DNA from: Bacteroidota bacterium
GTDB lineage: Bacteria; Bacteroidota; Bacteroidia; Chitinophagales; Chitinophagaceae
Assembly: GCA_018267915.1 (NCBI GenBank)
Contig: JAFDXN010000060.1
Span: forward strand, 248,001-312,000
Length of the DNA: 64,000 nt
Reading direction: 5' to 3'
Shown: piece by piece, positions 34,701 through 42,643 of the stretch
Layout of the letters: every line of letters starts with the position of its first letter
Position numbering within the stretch: the first letter of the stretch is position 1
The notes under the pieces: model-generated
Databases searched by the model: none
Seen by the model: only the letters and a program-made list of their open reading frames with translations
Told to the model about the DNA's origin: nothing
Program-made: the position numbers and the translations under genes

Positions 34701-34804
34701 TCATTTAGGTGAGGGGTATGTACCTGGGCGACAGCCTTGCTAACCTGCGCAGTGAGCGCAAGGCATGCAAGGGCGATATATATATTCCTTCTTTTGATCT
34801 GCAT
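31724..34804 (-). CDS. Large TPR-repeat lipid/envelope-associated protein
   Basis: A 1026-residue exported protein with signal peptide (MQIKRRNIYIALACLALTAQVSKAVAQ) and roughly 20 tetratricopeptide-like repeats over its whole length (for example AAQLYFSKAQQG, AIDAYKKVVTEFPHS, ALPDYEAVLSRPG). It ends in a lysine-rich helix (EELKQEATKKLEQVKSLEKK). TPR arrays are scaffolds for protein complexes; this one is probably periplasmic. It is preceded at 15 bases by the TonB-receptor gene and followed at 10 bases by the barrel protein, so the three likely form one operon. Confidence 0.85.
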   Translation of the reverse strand: MQIKRRNIYIALACLALTAQVSKAVAQVHTPHLNENKWLILAEEQYGQEHYAMSAQSARRYLDLPHGAIYNSEADARSKAYYFYAASLLKTNETGATDTAINIITTTSSPSWKQRTAFALAQYYFHHNQFGSAIPYYEMAGIANLNNDEIAREKFELAYCYFNLKKFDKAEPLFAAIKELKGKYYSAGNYYYGLLAYNQNSYQEALQSFDRIKDEPQYKSIVPYYIAEIYYFTGQRDKALNEAVRLTNLKEKLYYDNELHLLAAQCLFEENRFEDALAYFEYYYEHTDKIRKEDLYEMAFSYYKVNEWQNAIEKFKPLSNAHDSLGQTAMYLLGDCYLKAGDKKSARNAFGFCADMAYNPAQQEAALILNAKLSYEMGYNDEARDRLNSLLTDYPASSFHDEAKTLMSDLLLKSSNYSEAFNALQDVSRRPANYWQIYQKVAYGYAMQQMMEGNLPEADSLFTLSISHSKDPNYEAAAWFWKGDIAYKVQRYKDAVADGQKYLDAAGNFLGESRIKYLSPSATFQHAYLNMGYAAMQDNDYAAAQLYFSKAQQGSNLDEASVLAATLREADAVFMQKNYDKALSLYDRVIAANGTDVDYAIFQKAILLGLQGKQGDKATLLQSLFNKVPPSKYANGARYELALVYIEQDKYQPAITILQPLTQAVEHDLASKAWMKIGFAYQQMNNTSKAIDAYKKVVTEFPHSDERPAALDALKSLYIENNQPGAYAALLKENNLPSESNDAIDSTYYAAAEALFSSGKWADARKGFTDYLTQFPNGAFTTKAYYYRGESNYQLRDYKSALPDYEAVLSRPGSDFSENSARRAAGMAYQAGDYAKALDYYTALRGYAMGKENLQMAYAGIMRSSFNTGKYDETSVYADTLLNLPEVDENTLAEASFYKAKTLQRGNKADDALNIYKQLANAKNGAIAAEARYHIAEIYFAQGKLKEAEEAANTTIRKSAGYDYWIVSSYILMSDIFLKQKDYFNAKATLQSVVKNTKIEELKQEATKKLEQVKSLEKKQSKLSED

Positions 34805-34818
34805 TCAAACAACACAAG

Positions 34819-37188
34819 TTAGAAATTCCACGTAACATTCAAACTCGGGAAAACAGGCAACTGGTAAACGCGCACATTAGTAACACGGTCGACATAGAAA
34901 ATATTGTCCCTGTTGTACACATTTGTGATACTAAAAGTTGTTTCGAGGTTAGACACCTGGCTCAACCGGAAGCGCTTTGTGGCTGATATGTCAAGGCGGT
35001 GGTACCATGACAATCTTCCGCCATTCAGTTGCGATGCATAATACACATTAAGCGGGCCGTTGAGCTGTGTATAGGGAGAATTGATGCCATTTGAGCTGGC
35101 ATTAATGCCCTCATCGAAGGCCTGCGTTTGCGTGAAGGGGAACGGTGAACGGAGGTTGAAACGCACTGAAACATCCAAATCGTTCTTCTTTCCAAAGGTG
35201 TAGGCGGCCAATATGTTCATATTAAAACGTGCATCGAAGGGAGGTGGATATGATTCTTTGTGGTAGCGGTCGGTAATATTGGTAGAGTTGTAAAAATTAT
35301 AGGGAATGGAGTCGGGTATAAACGTGGTATACAATACATGTTGATACGAAAATACTGTCCACAGGAATATCCTGTTATGGCTGTATTTGGCGGAAAGGTC
35401 GACCCCATAGGCCTTGCCGTAGCCGGCGAGGAAGTTGGGGTCGGAAGCGAAGGCTTTGATACGGCTCAACTCGATATTCTGTGTAAAGTTCTTGTACCAT
35501 GGCTCGAGGTTGAACTCTATCCTGTTCACGTCCACTTCGATACCACCGAGCAGATGATAAGCTGTCTGCAGGTTGGTGGATATGTTCTTGTTGTCCGTGT
35601 TCAAAATGGTCTCGTCAGGGCTTTGAAGGTAGCCGGAGAAGAAATTCACGATGTCCCTATCGCTCTTAGTACTTAGGATGTTCTGTGAATACATGCCAGC
35701 CGCAGCCTTCAGTCGCACACTTTCTGTAATGTTGTATTTAACACCTATGCGGGGCTCAGGCGACAATTTATTGATCTTGGAATAATACTGAATGCGAATG
35801 CTTGGGTCGAACACGAACTTATCACCGAAGTTCCTGCGGTATTCGAGAAAAGCGGAAGCGTTCGTACTCTGGCGGTCAATAACAGTTTTTTGACTGAAGT
35901 CGTTGGTATAATCAAGGGAGGTATGATAACCGCTTACTTCGATACCGTATTTAAACAGGCTATAATGCGGCAAGAAATATGAGAAGTTAATACCGCCTTC
36001 AAAGCCATCTATGCCGGTGCTGCGCGGGATGTCCGGGGAAAGCTGATTGAACGTGACCTTGTACTTTGAGTAAGCGAATTTGCCATCGATAAGCGCGGGT
36101 GAGTTGCCGGGTGTAACTACGAAGGTGGCGCCCCCGCCAACAGCGTTCCAGTGATAGTCGGCTTCATCAACAAACGTAGAGGAGTTAAGTATGGAAGCTT
36201 TATCATCGAAATCAAAACCGAAAACATTCAGTTTACTACCATTGTCGCCGTTCAATGTCACTTTGCCGTACACATCAGTAAACTTGTAAGGGAGGCCATG
36301 TTTGAATTCGTCGCCCAAGCTACCATAAATGGATTTTGACGTTTTATCAACAAAGCTTGTTTTGGCAGATACGAGGAATGATATGCCCGAGCCACCTTCC
36401 TTTTTTGGTTTCATCAGCGGACCCTCAAGCATAGCGCGAGCCATAAGCGGAGATATTGAGGCTTTGCCTGCCAGCCTGTTCTTGTTACCATCTTTAGTAT
36501 GTACATCGACAATAGCAGAAGTGCGGTTGCCGTATTGGGCGCCAAAGCCACCGGTCATTACGTCGACATTGCGGATGGCATCTGTCTCAAACACTGAATA
36601 CAAACCGATAGAGTGGAAGGGATTATAAATGGTAACGCCATCGAGCAAAATACCCGTCTGTGTAGTAGAACCGCCACGGATGTACAACTGGCCGCCCTGG
36701 TCGCCGGTAAATACAACACCGGGAACCACCTGCAGGTATTGCGCGATATCCGGTTCACCGCCTGCACTTGGCAGCAATTTCATTTCGCGGGGAGTTACCG
36801 TAGTCGTGCCTATGTTCACTTTAGTTATCTTCTCTTTTGCCGCGGCGGAAATTTCAACGTCTTTTAAGGTTTTGGAACGCGGGCTTACGAAGAGTTTTTG
36901 CGAGATAACCTGGCCAGCCTCGATATTGCCGGTAACAAGAGTAGTGTCGTAGCCAATGAGCACTGTCATAAGGGTATAAGGACCGGGCGGCACCTGCATA
37001 GAAAAGTAACCATTCACGTCGGTAGTTACGCCAACCTTAGTGCCCTGCAATATTACCAGGATGGAAGGCATTGGCTCGCCGGTAGCTTTTTCATACACAA
37101 AACCTTTAATGACGGTTTTGTCCTGGGCAAAGCCAGAGAAGCAAACGAGTAAAAACAACAGGCTTAACAGGCCAATGCGCTTGTGCAT
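34819..37188 (-). CDS. TonB-dependent receptor with carboxypeptidase-like N-terminal domain
   Basis: A 789-residue outer-membrane receptor from the ATG at 37188 (MHKRIGLLSLLFLLVCFSGFAQ), a good signal peptide. Next comes a CarboxypepD_reg-like/CNA-B domain (KGFVYEKATGEPMPSILVILQGT ... VNGYFSMQVPPG). The plug domain follows (LPSAGGEPDIAQYLQVVPG, LYIRGGSTTQTGILLDG), then the barrel, ending SLNVTWNF with a terminal aromatic. No SusD-like partner is adjacent, so it is not a standard Sus pair. The cargo (siderophore, sugar, peptide) is unknown. First gene of the minus-strand trio. Confidence 0.9.
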   Translation of the reverse strand: MHKRIGLLSLLFLLVCFSGFAQDKTVIKGFVYEKATGEPMPSILVILQGTKVGVTTDVNGYFSMQVPPGPYTLMTVLIGYDTTLVTGNIEAGQVISQKLFVSPRSKTLKDVEISAAAKEKITKVNIGTTTVTPREMKLLPSAGGEPDIAQYLQVVPGVVFTGDQGGQLYIRGGSTTQTGILLDGVTIYNPFHSIGLYSVFETDAIRNVDVMTGGFGAQYGNRTSAIVDVHTKDGNKNRLAGKASISPLMARAMLEGPLMKPKKEGGSGISFLVSAKTSFVDKTSKSIYGSLGDEFKHGLPYKFTDVYGKVTLNGDNGSKLNVFGFDFDDKASILNSSTFVDEADYHWNAVGGGATFVVTPGNSPALIDGKFAYSKYKVTFNQLSPDIPRSTGIDGFEGGINFSYFLPHYSLFKYGIEVSGYHTSLDYTNDFSQKTVIDRQSTNASAFLEYRRNFGDKFVFDPSIRIQYYSKINKLSPEPRIGVKYNITESVRLKAAAGMYSQNILSTKSDRDIVNFFSGYLQSPDETILNTDNKNISTNLQTAYHLLGGIEVDVNRIEFNLEPWYKNFTQNIELSRIKAFASDPNFLAGYGKAYGVDLSAKYSHNRIFLWTVFSYQHVLYTTFIPDSIPYNFYNSTNITDRYHKESYPPPFDARFNMNILAAYTFGKKNDLDVSVRFNLRSPFPFTQTQAFDEGINASSNGINSPYTQLNGPLNVYYASQLNGGRLSWYHRLDISATKRFRLSQVSNLETTFSITNVYNRDNIFYVDRVTNVRVYQLPVFPSLNVTWNF

Positions 37189-37362
37189 ATTCAAGTGAAA
37201 TTTGTAGCAATAATATAATGAAACAAACAAGGCACCAGGGGCGTGCCCTATTAAACGAACAAAGATAGGGATTAGCTAATACCAGCAAAGAAGAAATTGA
37301 CAGCGCATATATATTCGTTTTTATGTTTACAATAATCTGACAGTTTGACTAATATTGCTATT

Positions 37363-38865
37363 GTGAAAATATTTTCGGCCGCACAGATCAGGGCCTGTGA
37401 CGCCTATACCATACATGCTACACCGATAGCCTCCATCGACCTGATGGAAAGGGCCGCAGGTAAGTGCGTGGAATGGATAAGCGGACAGTACGGACGGGAT
37501 AGCCTGTTCGTGGTGCTGTGCGGAACGGGGAATAATGGCGGGGATGGGCTGGCGATCACCCGCATGCTGCATCAACTGGGGTATGCCGCTAAAGCCTTTC
37601 TGCTTCAGTTCAACCCGGAACTTTCCGCCGACTGTGCGACCAACTTACAGCGCTTACAAGGGATCAACGAAGAACTGGTAGAAACTTTGCTGCCGGATAT
37701 GTTCATCACCGACATACCGGAGAATATTATTGTCATAGATGCCATACTGGGGACTGGGCTGAACCGTGCGGTGCAGGACTGGGTGGCGCATTTTATAGAG
37801 CATATCAACCAACTGCCAAACCGAAAAATAGCCATCGACATACCAAGCGGCATGCCCGCAGATACGATACCGGATGAAGGCGCCGCCATAATCATGGCCG
37901 ACGAGACACTGAGTTTCCAGTTTTACAAGCGTGCCTTCCTTCATCCTGAAACAGGGCAGTACGCCGGTAATGTGCATATACTGGATATATTGCTTGACAA
38001 GACCTTTATTAATAGCACCCATACCAACTATATAGCTACTGATAAGGCACGAATCAAATCGCTGTACAAAAAGCGCAAACAATTCTCGCATAAGGGAACA
38101 TACGGGCTAGCAATACTGATAGGCGGCAGCTACGGATCGATTGGAGCTATATGCCTGGCGACAAGGGCGGCCGCGCGAGCGGGAGCAGGCAAGACAAAAG
38201 CGTTGCTTCCGGAAGTGGGTTATAGTATTATACAGACACAGGTGCCGGAGGCGATGTGCATGACCAATGGCAGGAAACACTTAACAGAAATAGGAGGCTG
38301 GCAGACTGCCGATGCGATAGGCATAGGACCCGGCCTTGGCACCGAATGGGAAACAATGCGAAGTTTTGAACAGTTTTTGGACGAGTGTAAGCAACCGATA
38401 GTGGTGGATGCCGATGCGCTGAACATGATAGGTAAAAAGCCGGAACTGCTCTCGAAGATACCGCCGGGCAGTGTGCTGACGCCTCACCCAAAAGAATTTG
38501 AACGCATATTCGGCAAGACGGTGAATAGCATGCAACAACTTGAGGTGGCGCGCATGCAGGCTATGCGTTACAACTTATACATCGTTTTAAAAAACCGCTA
38601 CACCGCAATCGTAACACCTGAGGGCGAATGCAGGTATAACCTGACGGGCAATGCTGGGCTGGCAACGGCGGGCAGCGGAGATGTGCTAACCGGGATCGTA
38701 ACCGGACTGCTGGCGCAAGGCTATGACCCGGGCGATGCCGCAACTATGGGCGTATACCTACATGGCCTTGCCGGCGATTACGCAGCAGAAGCGCGGTCGC
38801 AAGAGGCAATGATAGCAGGGGATATTGTTGAGCATTTAGGAACGGCATTCCAGGAGCTTTTATAG
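37363..38865 (+). CDS. nnr: Bifunctional NAD(P)H-hydrate repair enzyme
   Basis: About 500 residues; the GTG at 37363 (VKIFSAAQIRACDAYTI) is the likeliest start, with an in-frame TTG at 37345 possible. The N-terminal half is the YjeF epimerase domain with GTGNNGGDGLAI near residue 55. The C-terminal half is the ADP-dependent (S)-NAD(P)H-hydrate dehydratase, with GGSYGSIGAICLA, LTPHPKEFERIFG and GNAGLATAGSGDVLTGIV. It repairs damaged NAD(P)HX. Its upstream region is shared divergently with the TonB receptor gene. It converges with the toxin pseudogene, only 3 bases apart. Confidence 0.93.
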   Translation: MKIFSAAQIRACDAYTIHATPIASIDLMERAAGKCVEWISGQYGRDSLFVVLCGTGNNGGDGLAITRMLHQLGYAAKAFLLQFNPELSADCATNLQRLQGINEELVETLLPDMFITDIPENIIVIDAILGTGLNRAVQDWVAHFIEHINQLPNRKIAIDIPSGMPADTIPDEGAAIIMADETLSFQFYKRAFLHPETGQYAGNVHILDILLDKTFINSTHTNYIATDKARIKSLYKKRKQFSHKGTYGLAILIGGSYGSIGAICLATRAAARAGAGKTKALLPEVGYSIIQTQVPEAMCMTNGRKHLTEIGGWQTADAIGIGPGLGTEWETMRSFEQFLDECKQPIVVDADALNMIGKKPELLSKIPPGSVLTPHPKEFERIFGKTVNSMQQLEVARMQAMRYNLYIVLKNRYTAIVTPEGECRYNLTGNAGLATAGSGDVLTGIVTGLLAQGYDPGDAATMGVYLHGLAGDYAAEARSQEAMIAGDIVEHLGTAFQELL

Positions 38866-38868
38866 TGG

Positions 38869-39189
38869 TCAGTTGTCCCGATCAATGTATCTTTCTTTGT
38901 ATTGGCGAGAAGTGTGGAAGACAGCTACTATCCTTATGCTTTTCTTTATTTTATTGTACCGGTAGATTATGACTAGCGGGAAAATCGAAAGGCGCACCTC
39001 GCGGTATGACCTATACTTTTTTGAAAATGTTTCGGGATTTTGACCACTTACGTCAATCTTGCGTGAGACCTCATCGACAAACCGATCACCTAAGCCCCTT
39101 TGCCGGTCCTCATACCACGTCCAGGATTATAAAATCTCTTTTTGTGCCCTGTTGGATAAAACTACCGTGTAGCGAGAATTACTTCCCAT
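38869..39189 (-). pseudogene. ParE/RelE-type toxin with in-frame nonsense codon
   Basis: Reading the minus strand from the ATG at 39189 gives MGSNSRYTVVLSNRAQKEIL, then a TAA stop at 39127-39129, then a further 85 codons in the same frame to a TGA at 38869. The read-through product has the full ParE/RelE plan: SWTWYEDRQRGLGDRFVDEV, KYRSYREVRLSIFPLVIIYR, and the terminal IVAVFHTSRQYKERY. The stop lies where this family commonly has an acidic residue, so a single GAA-to-TAA change explains it. The ATG overlaps the last codons of the antitoxin gene by 11 bases, as in intact modules. The frame is otherwise undamaged. Confidence 0.85.
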
Positions 39190-39430
39190 ACTTCTTTTGA
39201 CGAGCCTTATCAATCGATGCCTTTAACTCATCCGGCGTGATACCTTTGTCCTCCCCGGACTCCAGTGAGTTGTACCGAGTATCCAACTCCGCCACTATCT
39301 GCTTATCTTTCCACCACTCATTAACCCGATCTACTTCATTCTCTAGCAAATTATAAATTGCGTGGAGTTTTTTATCATCTGCATTACGTATATAATCGTA
39401 CAATTTATTTCGAATAGCAGTCGTTGTCAT
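39179..39430 (-). CDS. Antitoxin of a ParE/RelE-type module
   Basis: An 83-residue mostly helical protein (MTTTAIRNKLYDYIRNADDKK...). It has a central WWKDK segment and a C-terminal KASIDKARQKKYGK that would wrap its toxin. It matches the small antitoxins that precede ParE-like toxins in Bacteroidota; it lacks an obvious ribbon-helix-helix signature. It overlaps the start of the toxin reading frame. The gene itself is intact, while the toxin is interrupted by a stop codon. Confidence 0.75.
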   Translation of the reverse strand: MTTTAIRNKLYDYIRNADDKKLHAIYNLLENEVDRVNEWWKDKQIVAELDTRYNSLESGEDKGITPDELKASIDKARQKKYGK

Positions 39431-39457
39431 AGTACACTAATTTACTTATTTTTTGCA

Positions 39458-40732
39458 CTAGAAGAACTCGTAACCGATATCTTTCCTGTAGTATTTTCCT
39501 TCGTATTGGATCTTTTCAGCATTTTGGTAAGACTGTTCCAGGGCATCCCGGATATTGTCGCCGTAGGAGGTGATGGCGAGAACACGGCCACCATTGGTAA
39601 GGACGTCATTGTCTTTTTGGGTTGTGCCTGCGTGGAATAATAAACTGCCTTTTGCCTGATCGAGGCCACTCATTACTTTGCCTTTAGGGTAGGTGCCGGG
39701 ATAACCTTCAGAAACCAGCATAACGGTGCCCGCAGCTTTGGTGCTGTGTTGCGCAGTGACCTCGTCGAGTTTGCCCTGGCCCATCTTTACAATGAGCATT
39801 ACAAGGTCGCTATCGAGGCGCGGCATTACTACTTCGGTCTCGGGGTCGCCCATTCGGCAGTTGTATTCAATAACAAACGGGTCACCGTTCACATTAATCA
39901 GACCGAAGAAGATAAAGCCATCGTAGGTGATGTTCTCTTCTTTCAGTCCCTTGATAGTAGGATCTATTATTTGATCGGTCACTTTTTGCATAAAACCGGC
40001 ATCGGCAAAGGGTACAGGGGAAATGGCACCCATGCCACCGGTATTGAGGCCGGTGTCGCCTTCGCCAATGCGTTTATAGTCCTTCGCTTCCGGGAGTCGC
40101 ACGTAATTGTCCCCGTCCGTAAGGACAAAGACGGAGAGCTCTATGCCTGTGAGAAATTCCTCAATCACCACTTTTTTGCCAGCGTCGCCGAACTGTGCAT
40201 CTTTTATCATCGACTTGAACGCATTGGTCGCTTCTTCGGTGGTTTGTGCAATGATCACTCCTTTGCCCGCGGCAAGGCCGTCGGCTTTCAACACTACGGG
40301 AAGGGAATGTTGCCGGAGGTAAGCGAGGCCCGATTCAAAGCTTTTTTCATCAAATTCGGCGTAGGCAGCGGTGGGTATATTGTGACGCTGCATGAATTGC
40401 TTGGCGAAAGCCTTGCTTCCTTCGAGCTGCGCGCCGGCCTTTGAGGGGCCGGGAATGATGATGTGCTCCAATTCCGGATCGTGCGTAAAGTAATCGTAGA
40501 TACCGGCCACCAGCGTGTCTTCGCCGCCGGGAAAAAGGATATGTATGTTCTTCTCGAGACAAGTCCTTTTGATCGCATCGAAATCGGTAAGGGACAAGGC
40601 CAGATTGGTGCCATATTGCGCTGTCCCTGCATTACCCGGTGCTATGTAAAGGTCTGAGCAAAGAGGGCTTTGCCTGAGCTTCCACGCTATAGCACATTCG
40701 CGACCACCTGAACCGAGGAGAAGAATATTCAT
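39458..40732 (-). CDS. purD: Phosphoribosylamine-glycine ligase
   Basis: A 424-residue ATP-grasp enzyme forming glycinamide ribonucleotide in purine synthesis. It begins MNILLLGSGGRECAIAWKL, the N-domain phosphate loop, and has FPGGEDTLVAGIYD, LKADGLAAGKGVIIA, the acidic VEYNCRMGDPETEV metal-binding motif, and the C-terminal GTVMLVSEGYPG. Length is standard. Cytoplasmic. Confidence 0.97.
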   Translation of the reverse strand: MNILLLGSGGRECAIAWKLRQSPLCSDLYIAPGNAGTAQYGTNLALSLTDFDAIKRTCLEKNIHILFPGGEDTLVAGIYDYFTHDPELEHIIIPGPSKAGAQLEGSKAFAKQFMQRHNIPTAAYAEFDEKSFESGLAYLRQHSLPVVLKADGLAAGKGVIIAQTTEEATNAFKSMIKDAQFGDAGKKVVIEEFLTGIELSVFVLTDGDNYVRLPEAKDYKRIGEGDTGLNTGGMGAISPVPFADAGFMQKVTDQIIDPTIKGLKEENITYDGFIFFGLINVNGDPFVIEYNCRMGDPETEVVMPRLDSDLVMLIVKMGQGKLDEVTAQHSTKAAGTVMLVSEGYPGTYPKGKVMSGLDQAKGSLLFHAGTTQKDNDVLTNGGRVLAITSYGDNIRDALEQSYQNAEKIQYEGKYYRKDIGYEFF

Positions 40733-40876
40733 GTCTTTTATTTGAGCTGCAAAAATAAGTGGGTGGTTTATAATATGGCGGGAAATTTACCCCCATGCGC
40801 GCCATTTTTCTAACAGAGAGTAGTAATAACGAGGGAATTTTACTTACTTTATGATTCTCAAAAGAAAATCAAGCAT

Positions 40877-42532
40877 ATGGCTCAAGACCTGAATATTAAT
40901 CCCCCAAACCGAAAAGGACACCCCAAAGGCCTGTACCTGCTGTTTGCCACAGAAATGTGGGAGCGCTTCAGCTACTACGGTATGCGTGCCATTTTTACGC
41001 TATATATGACAAAGGCGCTGCTTTTTGACAAGCAGGTAGCATCGGGTATTTACGGTAGTTATACGGGGCTTGTTTACCTAACACCACTTATAGGTGGTTA
41101 TGTTGCCGATAAGGCATGGGGAAACAGGAAGTCGATATTTATAGGTGGATTGCTTATGGCACTCGGGCAGTTTTGTATGTTCCTGAGTTCGTCAAATTAC
41201 CAAAACCCGCAGTTGACGGTGCTGTTCATGATGCTGGGCCTGGGATTGCTGATAATAGGTAATGGTTTTTTCAAGCCCAACATCTCAACGATGGTGGGAC
41301 AGCTTTATGAGCAAACGGACCCGCGTAAAGACTCTGCGTATACCATATTCTATATGGGCATTAACCTTGGCGCATTTTTCTCGCCGCTCGTTTGCGGCGC
41401 ACTGGGCGATACGGGCAATCCCGGAGATTTCAAATGGGGTTTCATGGCGGCATGTATCGGTATGATCATCGGTATCATCACCTTTGAAATAATGAAGAAT
41501 AAGTATCTGGTGACCCCGGAAGGCGAGCAGATAGGTAAAGTAGCAAATGCGAAAAGGGAAACCACTCCCGACCGCACACTGGAGGCAAGTGGAGACCGTG
41601 AGGGGTTGAACACTAATATTTTGCCAGAACCTACGCAAAACCCGCCTAAGAAAGGTAACAGGGGACTTATGAGTGGCCTGGCATTTATCATAATAACGGT
41701 TGCGCTGAAATTCCTGGCATTTAATAAAACGGATCCCTCTGCCAGTGCGCAAACCGGCAATATCATGATGATCAATGACTGGATAACGTCCGGTATCATT
41801 ACCTCGATCATAGTAGTGCCGTTCTCCATTATCCTGGATTCGTCTTTGACGAAAATTGAAAAGAGCAGGATACTGGTGGTGTTCATCGCGGCCTTCTTCG
41901 TGATATTCTTCTGGTCGGCATTTGAACAGGCGGGCGCGTCGCTCACTTTCTTCGCGGATGAACAGACCAATCGTAGCATAGGTGGATGGGAAATGCCGGC
42001 GAGCTGGTTCAATAGCTTTAATGCTATTTTTATTGTGATCCTTGCGCCACTGTCGGGCGTTGTTTGGGGGGCTTTGCGCAAGAAGGGCATGGAACCTTCT
42101 TCTCCAACGAAGCAAGCGTTTGGCCTTTTCTTCCTTTCGGTTGGCTATCTGGTAATAGCAATAGGCGTGAAAAACGTTGCCCCCGGGGTGAAAGTGAGCA
42201 TGATGTGGCTAACCATGCTCTACCTGCTACACACAGTTGGTGAATTGTGCCTGTCGCCGATCGGCCTTTCGCTGGTGAATAAACTTGCACCCGTGCGTTT
42301 TGCATCGCTGCTGATGGGCGTTTGGTTCCTTTCGAACGCTGCAGCGAATAACTTCGCGGGTGTGCTGAGCGGGCTTTACCCCGATGCCGGAAAGACAACA
42401 AGTTTCCTCGGCTACCAGATGAGTAACCTTTACGATTTCTTCATGCTATTCGTTGTGATGAGTGCGGTAGCTTCGCTGATATTATTCATGCTAACTAAGA
42501 AGCTGCAAAAAATGATGCACGGCATCACGTAA
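40877..42532 (+). CDS. POT/PTR-family proton-coupled peptide transporter
   Basis: A 551-residue major-facilitator-superfamily transporter of the proton-dependent oligopeptide (POT) family. The first helix holds the ExxER motif in EMWERFSYYGMRAIF. The second POT signature, FYMGINLGAFFSPL, and GLGLLIIGNGFFKPNIST follow. A central loop is charged (residues about 215-265). It is followed by an intrinsic terminator and a second POT gene in tandem. Confidence 0.92.
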   Translation: MAQDLNINPPNRKGHPKGLYLLFATEMWERFSYYGMRAIFTLYMTKALLFDKQVASGIYGSYTGLVYLTPLIGGYVADKAWGNRKSIFIGGLLMALGQFCMFLSSSNYQNPQLTVLFMMLGLGLLIIGNGFFKPNISTMVGQLYEQTDPRKDSAYTIFYMGINLGAFFSPLVCGALGDTGNPGDFKWGFMAACIGMIIGIITFEIMKNKYLVTPEGEQIGKVANAKRETTPDRTLEASGDREGLNTNILPEPTQNPPKKGNRGLMSGLAFIIITVALKFLAFNKTDPSASAQTGNIMMINDWITSGIITSIIVVPFSIILDSSLTKIEKSRILVVFIAAFFVIFFWSAFEQAGASLTFFADEQTNRSIGGWEMPASWFNSFNAIFIVILAPLSGVVWGALRKKGMEPSSPTKQAFGLFFLSVGYLVIAIGVKNVAPGVKVSMMWLTMLYLLHTVGELCLSPIGLSLVNKLAPVRFASLLMGVWFLSNAAANNFAGVLSGLYPDAGKTTSFLGYQMSNLYDFFMLFVVMSAVASLILFMLTKKLQKMMHGIT

Positions 42533-42554
42533 TGGAGGAAAGATCTTAGTGGAA

Positions 42555-42582
42555 AAGCAGGGCAAAGCGCCCTGCTTTTTTT
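42555..42582 (+). terminator. Intrinsic terminator between the two POT genes
   Basis: AAGCAGGGC and GCCCTGCTT pair perfectly around AAAGC and are followed by a run of Ts. It implies the two POT genes are transcribed separately. Confidence 0.85.
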
Positions 42583-42643
42583 ATCCCCCTGAAAGCGGGA
42601 AATGGAAATAAAGATTATTTTGGTGGTTTAAACGCCATAAGAA

